DNA from: Solirubrobacterales bacterium
GTDB lineage: Bacteria; Actinomycetota; Thermoleophilia; Solirubrobacterales; Thermoleophilaceae
Assembly: GCA_012718975.1 (NCBI GenBank)
Contig: JAAYBF010000145.1
Location: forward strand, 1-33,045
Length of the DNA: 33,045 nucleotides
Direction of reading: 5' to 3'
Below the pieces are notes generated by a model, which saw nothing but the letters and a program-made list of their open reading frames with translations, did not search any database and was not told the origin of the DNA. Position numbers and translations under genes: made by a program. Shown here in pieces: positions 22,688 through 28,684 of the stretch (position 1 is its first letter; each line of letters starts with the position of its first letter).

Positions 22688-23887
22688 GTGGGTGAGCCGG
22701 CGACACGCGGACTGGACGAGGGCGCGCTGCGCGCGCTCGTGCCGCGCGTGCTCGCCGGCCTGGTCCGCCGCGGAGAGGACTTCGACGCCGCCGAGGACGC
22801 GCTCCAGGAGGCGCTGCTCGAGGCGCTGCGGGTCTGGCCGCAGCGCCCGCCGGACGATCCGCGCGCCTGGCTGACGACGGTCGCGACCCGGCGGCTCGTC
22901 GACGCCCACCGCAGCGAGGTCGCCCGCCGGCGCCGCGAGGACGCGGTCGGCGCCGAGCCGCCGCCGGGTCCCGCCGAGGAGGACGACGACACCCTGCTGC
23001 TGCTCTTTCGCTGCTGCCATCCCGACCTGGCGCCGGCCTCGCAGGTGGCGCTGACGCTGCGCGCCGTCGGCGGGCTGACCACCCGCGAGATCGCCGACGC
23101 CTTCTACGTGCCGGAGGCGACGATGGCGCAGCGGATCAGCCGGGCGAAGCGCACGTTGCGCGGCCGCCCGCTCGACCGGCCGGGCGACCTGGCCGTCGTG
23201 CTGCGCGTGCTCTACCTCGTCTACACGGCCGGCCACGCGGGCCGGGTCGACCTCGCCGCCGAGGCGATCCGGCTCGCCCGCCAGCTCACCCTCGCCACCG
23301 ACGAGCCCGAGGCCCATGGCCTGCTCGCGCTGATGCTGCTCAACCACGCCCGGCTGCCGGCGCGGATCGACTCCGACGGCCGGATCGTCACGCTCGACCG
23401 CCAGGACCGCGGTCTCTGGGACACGCGCGAGATCGCCGAGGGCGTCTGCGTGCTCCAATCGGCGCTGGCGCGCCAGAGCGACGAGCGGCCCCCGGGCCGC
23501 TACCAGGTCGAGGCGGCGATCGCCGCCCTCCACGACGACGCGCCTACGCCTTCGGAGACCGACTGGCCGCAGATCCTCGCCTGGTACGACGACCTCGTGG
23601 CGCTATCCGACGATCCGGTCCGCCAGGACCCGGCGGCGGTGCTGGGCCGCGCGGTCGCGATCGGCTACGTCCACGGCGCGACCGCCGGGCTGCGCGAGAC
23701 CGACCGGCTGCGCGACGTGATCGGCGACCGCCACCGCTGGCACGCCGCCCGCGGCCACCTGCACGAGCTCGCCGGCGAGCTGCCCGCCGCCGGCGACGCC
23801 TACGCGGAGGCCGCCCGCCTGGCCGTCAACGTCGCCGAGCGCGACCACCTGATCCGCCAGGCTGCGCAGGCGCGCGCGGGTGGCTGA
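22688..23887 (+). CDS. ECF42-type RNA polymerase sigma factor with C-terminal TPR-like domain
   Basis: 399 residues. Sigma region 2 spans about 13-80 (DFDAAEDALQEALLEALRVW, DDPRAWLTTVATRRLVDAHR). Region 4 is about 115-160 (LTLRAVGGLTTREIADAFYV, PEATMAQRISRAKRTL). Between them, DDTLLLLFRCCHPDLAP is diagnostic of the ECF42 (SigJ-like) group. The C-terminal 200-residue extension ends in helical pairs (HLHELAGELPAAGDAYAEAA), replacing an anti-sigma factor. GTG 22688 begins 4 nt after the YCII stop; the two genes form an operon. It would direct transcription from the TGTCGA-type promoter upstream. Confidence 0.93.
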   Translation: MGEPATRGLDEGALRALVPRVLAGLVRRGEDFDAAEDALQEALLEALRVWPQRPPDDPRAWLTTVATRRLVDAHRSEVARRRREDAVGAEPPPGPAEEDDDTLLLLFRCCHPDLAPASQVALTLRAVGGLTTREIADAFYVPEATMAQRISRAKRTLRGRPLDRPGDLAVVLRVLYLVYTAGHAGRVDLAAEAIRLARQLTLATDEPEAHGLLALMLLNHARLPARIDSDGRIVTLDRQDRGLWDTREIAEGVCVLQSALARQSDERPPGRYQVEAAIAALHDDAPTPSETDWPQILAWYDDLVALSDDPVRQDPAAVLGRAVAIGYVHGATAGLRETDRLRDVIGDRHRWHAARGHLHELAGELPAAGDAYAEAARLAVNVAERDHLIRQAAQARAGG

Positions 23888-23913
23888 ACGCCTCATCCGC
23901 CGGCCCAGCGGCG

Positions 23914-24028
23914 CTGCAACTCTCGGCCTAGGACGTCTGCAATCCTCGGCCTAGCAGTCCTGCAATCCTCGGCCTAGAGGGCCTGCAATCATCGGCGCAG
24001 GATGCCTGCATTCGTCGGCCTGGCGATA
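23914..24028 (+). repeat. Five tandem 23-bp direct repeats upstream of the ATPase gene
   Basis: Units start at 23914, 23937, 23960, 23983 and 24006, each exactly 23 bp, with consensus CTGCAATCNTCGGCCTAG plus about five variable bases. Units 2 and 3 share their first 18 bases; units 1, 4 and 5 are more diverged. The array starts 26 nt after the sigma-factor stop and its last unit overlaps the -10 box of the next gene. 23 bp is close to two helical turns. Confidence 0.85.
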
Positions 24029-24032
24029 AGGT
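24027..24032 (+). promoter_or_regulatory. -10 box of a leaderless promoter at the end of the repeat array
   Basis: TAAGGT, then 6 nt, then GTG 24039. No Shine-Dalgarno sequence is present. The last repeat unit fills the -35 to -10 spacer, so a protein bound to the array would affect this promoter. Confidence 0.5.
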
Positions 24033-24038
24033 AGGCCG

Positions 24039-25316
24039 GTGGACACCGCCGACGTGCTCGGACATGAGTACCGCCCGCGACTGATCGACGGGCCGCTCGA
24101 TCGTGCGCTCACCGCCGCCGGCGCCGTCGTCATCGAGGGCGCCCGGGCCAGCGGGAAGACGATGACCGCGCTGCACGCCGCCGGCTCGTATGCGTTCGTC
24201 GACGATGTCGAGGTCCGGCGCGCGCTCGAGATCGCGCCGCGCTCGGTCCTCGAGGGAGATGCCCCACGGCTGCTCGACGAGTGGCAGATCGCGCCCGAGC
24301 TCTGGAACCTCGTCAGACGCGCCGTCGATGCCAGCGCGCAGCCCGGACGGTTCATCCTGACCGGATCGGCCGTACCCGCCGACGACCCGACCCGGCACAC
24401 CGGTGCGGGACGTTTCCTCCGACTTCGCCAGCGGACCATGAGCTGGTGGGAGAAGCTCGACGGGAACGACGCCCAGGTGAGCCTCACCGGTCTGTTCGAC
24501 GGTGAGCGCCCCGTGACGGACATGAGCGCGGGCATGGAGCTCGACGAGCTCATCGAGAGCATCCTCCGCCCAGGCTTTCCCGCGATGACGGCGCTCGAGC
24601 TGGACCAGTCCGCGGATCGGCTGAGGGCCTACATCGACGAGGTCGCCAGAACCGACATCCGCCGCCTCGCCGACATTCGCCACGAGCCCGCCGCGATCGA
24701 GCAGCTCATCGCAGCGCTCGCCCGATCGGTCTCCTCCGAGGTGACCTACAAGACCCTCGCCGCCGACGTGCGAACGGTCGCGCCGACGATCGACGTCGAG
24801 ACGGTCAGCCACTACGTGGGGCTTCTGCAGCGGCTCTTCATCGTCGAGCCTCAGGGACCCTGGACGCCGGCGCTGCGCTCTCGCGCGCGCCTTCGTACCT
24901 CACCGCGGCTGCATCTCGTCGATGCGTCGCTCGCTGCAGCGTCAATGGGAGCGGGACCGACACAGCTGCGCGGCGACCTGGCGACGCTCGGTGTGCTGTT
25001 CGAGAGCGCGGTCGTCCACGATCTGATGGTTCTCGCTTCGGGAATCGCCGGCGAGGTCCGCCACTACCGCGACTCGAACGGGAAGGAGATCGACGCGATC
25101 GTCACGCTCCCAGACGGCCGCTGGGGAGCGGTGGAGGTCAAGCTCGGCGGCTCCCAGGTCCAGGCCGGCGTCGAGTCGCTTCGAAGCGCGGTCGAGCAGA
25201 TCGACACCGACGCGGTGGGGGAGCCGGAGTTCCGCCTCGTCGTCACCGGCACCGGCCCGGTCCTGACCGCCGACGACGGCACCGTGACCGCTCCCCTGAG
25301 CGCGCTGGCGCCCTGA
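24039..25316 (+). CDS. AAA ATPase with DUF4143 domain
   Basis: 425 residues. The AAA_14-type ATPase has Walker A GARASGKT (34-41) and Walker B RLLDEWQ (77-83), with sensor-like GRFILTGSAVPADDP. The middle has a winged-helix-like segment (SEVTYKTLAADVRTVAPTID, then VSHYVGLLQRLFIVEPQ). The C-terminal DUF4143 region contains a PD-(D/E)xK nuclease-like core: D352 in KEIDAIVTLPDG and E366-V-K368 in WGAVEVKLGG. The family is found in bacteria and archaea, often on mobile or accessory regions, with unknown cellular role. The gene is transcribed alone, from a leaderless promoter preceded by five tandem repeats that it may itself bind. Codon use is slightly less GC-extreme than flanking genes. Confidence 0.92.
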   Translation: MDTADVLGHEYRPRLIDGPLDRALTAAGAVVIEGARASGKTMTALHAAGSYAFVDDVEVRRALEIAPRSVLEGDAPRLLDEWQIAPELWNLVRRAVDASAQPGRFILTGSAVPADDPTRHTGAGRFLRLRQRTMSWWEKLDGNDAQVSLTGLFDGERPVTDMSAGMELDELIESILRPGFPAMTALELDQSADRLRAYIDEVARTDIRRLADIRHEPAAIEQLIAALARSVSSEVTYKTLAADVRTVAPTIDVETVSHYVGLLQRLFIVEPQGPWTPALRSRARLRTSPRLHLVDASLAAASMGAGPTQLRGDLATLGVLFESAVVHDLMVLASGIAGEVRHYRDSNGKEIDAIVTLPDGRWGAVEVKLGGSQVQAGVESLRSAVEQIDTDAVGEPEFRLVVTGTGPVLTADDGTVTAPLSALAP

Positions 25317-25425
25317 GCGCGCTCGACGCCGGGTCTCCCCTCGTCCGACGGACGGACCAGACGGAACACGGTCTCGCCCCTATCGTCTTCGAGCATCGGC
25401 GTCCCTCACCGAAACGCGTGACACC

Positions 25426-25974
25426 ATGCCCACAGCGCTGATCGCATACGCCACCACCCACGGTCACACGGCCAAGATCTGCCGGCGGATCGCCGAGGTG
25501 CTCCGAGCGGCTGGAACCGACGTCGATCTCGCCGAGCTCGCCACGGCCGCCGACGACGCCGACCCCGCCGCCCACGACGGCACGATCGTCGCCGCCTCGA
25601 TCCACCGCGGCACCCACCAGCACGAGGTCGTCGACTGGATCGAGCGCAACCGGGCGAGCCTTGCGGAGCACCCGTCGGCGCTCGTGTCGGTCTCGCTCAC
25701 CGCCGCGGAGGACACCGACGAGGCCCGCGAGGTCACCGCCGCACTCTGCCGCGACCTGAGCAGCGAGACCGGCTGGACGCCGACGCGGACGCTCGCGGCC
25801 GCCGGCGCCCTGCAGTACCGCGAGTACGACTTCTTCACCCGCACGCTGATGCGCCTGCTCATGCGCCGCGGCGGCCACCCCACCGACGCCTCCCAGGACT
25901 ACGACTACACCGACTGGGACGCCGTCGACCGGTTCGCCACCGACTTCAACGCCCTGCTCACCCCGACGGGCTGA
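25426..25974 (+). CDS. hemG: Flavodoxin-domain protein, HemG-type protoporphyrinogen oxidase
   Basis: 182 residues, the length of E. coli HemG (181). The FMN-binding loop is ALIAYATTHGHTAKICRRIA; IVAASIHRGTHQHEVVDWIE gives the second flavin loop. The C-terminal half has the HemG-specific GALQYREYDFFTRTLMRLLM and DYTDWDAVDRFA segments. HemG uses FMN and a quinone to make protoporphyrin from protoporphyrinogen. Most Actinobacteria use a different, coproporphyrin-based route with HemY, so a haem role is uncertain; a general quinone-linked flavodoxin is the alternative. ATG 25426 has no strong Shine-Dalgarno sequence; TATCGT at 25381 is a possible -10 box. Confidence 0.8.
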   Translation: MPTALIAYATTHGHTAKICRRIAEVLRAAGTDVDLAELATAADDADPAAHDGTIVAASIHRGTHQHEVVDWIERNRASLAEHPSALVSVSLTAAEDTDEAREVTAALCRDLSSETGWTPTRTLAAAGALQYREYDFFTRTLMRLLMRRGGHPTDASQDYDYTDWDAVDRFATDFNALLTPTG

Positions 25975-25992
25975 CTGCCCCGGCGGGGCGCG

Positions 25993-26151
25993 TCAAGCGA
26001 GACGCTGCTTGCCGGCCTCGATCATCTTGCGCGCGTTCTGCGCGCGTGCACGCGGCGGCGAAAGCGGATGGAAGCGCCCGACCTCCTCTTCCCAAGCCCT
26101 CGGGCCGAAGACGACCTCAGCGGTCGGACCGCCTCCCCCCGCCGGCACCAT
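25993..26151 (-). CDS. Small ORF, 52 residues, unknown
   Basis: ATG 26151 to TGA 25993 reads MVPAGGGGPTAEVVFGPRAW, then EEEVGRFHPLSPPRARAQNA and RKMIEAGKQRLA. The composition (a charged helix in the second half, and a third-position G/C content near 80 percent) is plausible for a real small protein. It starts 6 nt after the stop of the next upstream minus-strand ORF, so the two look like a mini-operon. No family is recognised; a partner of the upstream small protein is possible. The case rests only on spacing and composition. Confidence 0.42.
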   Translation of the reverse strand: MVPAGGGGPTAEVVFGPRAWEEEVGRFHPLSPPRARAQNARKMIEAGKQRLA

Positions 26152-26157
26152 TCCGAC

Positions 26158-26370
26158 TCAGCCCTCGTCGTCGTATGGGACGTCGCCCGACAGCCGCTCG
26201 AAGTCCTCGGCAGACGCCAGCTTCGTTCCCTCGATGGCGTGCAGTTCGTCCAGCGGCGTGATCGGCGGCTCGAGGGTGAGCTCGCCGTCACGGGTCGGCA
26301 CGACCTCGTAACGACGCCCGTCGATCTCGACGACCTCGCCGACCGTGAGCTTGGGAACGGATACAGCCAT
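26158..26370 (-). CDS. Small acidic protein, unknown
   Basis: 70 residues from ATG 26370 (MAVSVPKLTVGEVVEIDGRR). The first 35 residues look like a compact beta structure (EVVEIDGRRYEVVPTRDGEL), the rest is acidic and ends in DVPYDDEG. TACCAT (26384-26379) on the minus strand lies 8 nt before the ATG, a leaderless arrangement; the TTG at 26379 would fall in that -10 box. Antitoxin-like size and acidity, followed closely by another small ORF, hint at a toxin-antitoxin or regulatory pair, but no motif proves it. Confidence 0.6.
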   Translation of the reverse strand: MAVSVPKLTVGEVVEIDGRRYEVVPTRDGELTLEPPITPLDELHAIEGTKLASAEDFERLSGDVPYDDEG

Positions 26371-26378
26371 CGCGCTCA

Positions 26379-26384
26379 ATGGTA
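26379..26384 (-). promoter_or_regulatory. -10 box of the small minus-strand gene
   Basis: Minus-strand TACCAT (TAnnnT), then 8 nt, then ATG 26370, consistent with a leaderless message. Confidence 0.4.
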
Positions 26385-26556
26385 GCTCGACGGGTGGAGG
26401 ACCCGGCGGTTGCGCGGCCTATCGCCGGCTTGCGCCGACGCGGACCCTGCACCCGAATAGTCATCTGCAGGCATCGCGTGTAATAGGACGTTCCCGTTAG
26501 GTTCTCGACCAGGCGGGAGGTGGTGCGCCGACTGTGGGAGTGAGCGATCGGGAGGG

Positions 26557-26585
26557 TTGCGCAGCGTGTTTGCAGGGGTTAGCCT
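26557..26585 (+). promoter_or_regulatory. Promoter of the PadR-ABC operon
   Basis: TTGCGC at 26557-26562, exactly 17 bp, then TAGCCT at 26580-26585. This is the best -35/-10 pair in the window for a housekeeping-type sigma factor and predicts a start near 26592, giving a leader of about 75 nt. The rest of the roughly 300-nt gap (26385-26666) shows no gene. Confidence 0.55.
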
Positions 26586-26595
26586 GAGCCCGTCT

Positions 26596-26610
26596 GCCAC
26601 CTGTGGTGGC
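26596..26610. promoter_or_regulatory. Operator-like perfect palindrome at the PadR operon start
   Basis: GCCACC-TGT-GGTGGC is a perfect 6-bp inverted repeat with a 3-bp centre, about 4 to 18 nt downstream of the predicted transcription start. The position suits repression of the operon, probably by the PadR protein it encodes. Confidence 0.55.
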
Positions 26611-26666
26611 TTGGAGGGAAGACGTGGGGCGTGTCGCAGGCGCGAGGCGTCCGGGACTGGAGGGAA

Positions 26667-27236
26667 ATGAGTCGTCCGCGCTCGCTGCTGGAGACCATCG
26701 TGCTGGGGTCGGTGATCGAGCGGCCCGGCTACGGCTACGACCTCGGCAAGCGGATCGAGGCGCGCATGGGCCCGGGCTGGCAGTTCAACCCGTCCGGGGT
26801 GTACGCCTCGCTCGATCGCCTGAAGGAGCGCGACCTGGTCCGCTACGAGCAGCGCGAGACGCTGCCGCGGTCCTCGCCGCGCAGCCGCGACCGCGTCGTC
26901 TACCACGCGACCGACGAGGGCGTCGTCGCCTTCGAGGACTGGCTCGGCAGCGAGGTCCGCAAGGAGCCCGTGCGGATGGACGTGCTGGCCCGGATCGCGG
27001 TCGCACGGCCCGAGCACGCGCCGCTGCTGCTGGAGGCGCTGGAGGGCTATGAGCGCGAGTGCCTCGACATGGTCGCCGGGACCACGGCGCACGAGTCGCT
27101 CGATGTCCGGCCGTGGGACCGGATGATCGCCGAGGGCGTGCGCGACTCCGTGCTGCAGCACCTGCGCGCCGAGCTTGCCTGGATACGGTCGATGCGGCGG
27201 CGGATCGAGGCGTTCGGCGACGGCGAGCCCAGGTAG
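26667..27236 (+). CDS. PadR-family transcriptional regulator
   Basis: 189 residues. The N-terminal PadR winged helix is clear: RSLLETIVLGSVIERPGYGY, then FNPSGVYASLDRLKERDLVR and a charged wing, residues about 5-85. The C-terminal domain (LLLEALEGYERECLDMVAGT and LRAELAWIRSMRRRIEAF) is the dimerising helix pair. PadR proteins usually repress a neighbouring transporter gene and release DNA on binding a small hydrophobic molecule. ATG 26667 gives the usual short N-terminus, but its GGAGGG is only 2 nt away; GTG 26631 with GGAGGG 12 nt upstream is the alternative (201 residues). The ABC genes follow after 9 nt. Confidence 0.92.
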   Translation: MSRPRSLLETIVLGSVIERPGYGYDLGKRIEARMGPGWQFNPSGVYASLDRLKERDLVRYEQRETLPRSSPRSRDRVVYHATDEGVVAFEDWLGSEVRKEPVRMDVLARIAVARPEHAPLLLEALEGYERECLDMVAGTTAHESLDVRPWDRMIAEGVRDSVLQHLRAELAWIRSMRRRIEAFGDGEPR

Positions 27237-27245
27237 GCGCGCGCG

Positions 27246-27977
27246 ATGCCCCTGCTGTCCTTCGAGGGCGTCGGCAAGGCCTACCGGGGCGCCGGCGTCG
27301 TCCTCGACGGCTTCGACCTCGACGTCGACCCGGGCGAGTTCGTCGGCGTGTGGGGCGAGCGGCGGTCCGGCAAGACGACGCTGCTGCGGCTCGCCGCCGG
27401 CGTCGAGGCGCCCGACAGCGGCGTCGTCCGCTACGCCGGCCGCGACCTGGCCGACCTGTCGGAGACCGGGCGCTCGCGGCTGCGGTTGGGCGAGATCGCG
27501 CTGGCGACGATCGATGCTCCGTCGCATGTCGCTGCCAGCGCGATCACCGTGGCCGACCATGTCGGCCTCCCACTGGTCTTCGGGGGTCGATCGCAGCGAG
27601 AGGCCGCCGACGCCGCACATCGCAGCCTGCATCTGGTTGGGGCCGGGGACTGCATGTCCGCGGCGCCGTTCGAGCTGCGCCCAGGCGAAGGCACGCGCGT
27701 CGCGCTCGCGCGAGCGTTGGTCCGTGAGCCGCGACTGCTGCTGGTGGACGAGCCGGCGGTGACCCCCGACCCCACCGAGCGGGAGGAGATTCGCGACCTC
27801 CTGCATCAGCTCACGCGTTCGCTGCGCGTTGCGATGCTGGTCGCTTCTGAGGAGGTGTCGATGATGGTCGGCGCACCGCGCATCCTGTCGATCGGCGACG
27901 GCAACGTCGTTTCCAACGAGACGACGGGCACCGTGATCTCCTTCCCGGCGCCCGCACCGACGGGTGACTCGCCGTGA
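27246..27977 (+). CDS. ABC transporter ATP-binding protein with degenerate motifs
   Basis: 243 residues. Walker A GERRSGKT (37-44) and Walker B LLLVDEP (164-170) are intact. The signature motif expected as LSGGQ is replaced by LRPGE (144-148), the Q-loop region reads GEIALATID with no Gln, and the H-loop region reads MLVASEEVS with no His. It should bind ATP but probably hydrolyses it poorly. Asymmetric pairs of one degenerate and one full ATPase are known among heterodimeric ABC exporters. The stop overlaps the next ABC gene as GTGA, which strongly links the two subunits. Ser/Thr-rich C-terminal tail of about 20 residues. Confidence 0.9.
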   Translation: MPLLSFEGVGKAYRGAGVVLDGFDLDVDPGEFVGVWGERRSGKTTLLRLAAGVEAPDSGVVRYAGRDLADLSETGRSRLRLGEIALATIDAPSHVAASAITVADHVGLPLVFGGRSQREAADAAHRSLHLVGAGDCMSAAPFELRPGEGTRVALARALVREPRLLLVDEPAVTPDPTEREEIRDLLHQLTRSLRVAMLVASEEVSMMVGAPRILSIGDGNVVSNETTGTVISFPAPAPTGDSP

Positions 27978-28684
27978 GGCTCGAGTTGCGCGAAGTGGTG
28001 AAGCGCTACCGATCCGGGACCGAGACGATCCGGGCCGTCGACCGGGTGTCGTTGACGGTCGCGCCGGGCGAGCTGGTCGCGCTCTACGGACCGAGCGGTT
28101 CTGGCAAGACGACGTTGCTGCTGACAGCCGGCGCGATGCTCCGCCCCGACTCGGGAGCGGTCCTGGCAGACGACCGGGTGATCTCCGCCCTGCCGGAGTC
28201 CAAGGCGGCGGCGTTCCGCCGGGACAACATCGGCTTCGTGCTGCAGAGCTTCCACCTGATGGACTCGGCGACCATCGCCGACAACGCGGCGATCAAGCTC
28301 GTGCTCGCGGGTATGCCGCCCCGCCGCGCCCGCCGCCTCGTCCGCCCCTGGCTGGAGCGGCTCGGTCTTGGCGAACGGCACGCTGCGACGCCTGCCCGAC
28401 TGTCGACCGGAGAGCGCCAACGCGTCGCGATCGCTCGTGCGCTGGCCAACGATCCGAAGATCCTGCTGGCCGACGAGCCGACGGGCAGCCTTGACGCCGA
28501 CCGCAGCCGTGACGTGCTCAGGCTGCTGCGTGACCTGACGCGCGAGCGGGCGCTCCCCGCGATCGTCGTGACGCACGACCCCGAGGCAGCGGAAGTCGCG
28601 GACCGGACACTCGTCCTGCGCGACGGCCGCCTGACCGACGCCGGGACCCTCCCCCGTCCGGTCGGCTCGGGCACCGGGCCATGA
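27974..28684 (+). CDS. ABC transporter ATP-binding protein (MacB/LolD type)
   Basis: 236 residues with a full set of motifs: Walker A GPSGSGKT (39-46), Q-loop Gln 91 in FVLQSF, signature LSTGE (143-147) followed by RQRVAIARAL, Walker B ILLADEP (163-169), D-loop SLDA, and H-loop His 201 in VVTHDPEA. It belongs to the MacB/LolD subfamily that drives FtsX-like permeases in efflux or lipoprotein release. GTG 27974 overlaps the degenerate ATPase stop; its own stop overlaps the permease ATG as ATGA. The three subunits are therefore translated in a coupled chain. Confidence 0.95.
   Translation: MRLELREVVKRYRSGTETIRAVDRVSLTVAPGELVALYGPSGSGKTTLLLTAGAMLRPDSGAVLADDRVISALPESKAAAFRRDNIGFVLQSFHLMDSATIADNAAIKLVLAGMPPRRARRLVRPWLERLGLGERHAATPARLSTGERQRVAIARALANDPKILLADEPTGSLDADRSRDVLRLLRDLTRERALPAIVVTHDPEAAEVADRTLVLRDGRLTDAGTLPRPVGSGTGP

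Noticed and set aside
23914-24028. CRISPR array
   Set aside because: Repeats are contiguous with only about five variable bases per unit, with no spacers and no cas genes.
26009-26311. Plus-strand ORFs across the two small minus-strand genes
   Set aside because: Ser/Pro/Arg-rich shadow frames without a ribosome-binding site or conserved pattern.
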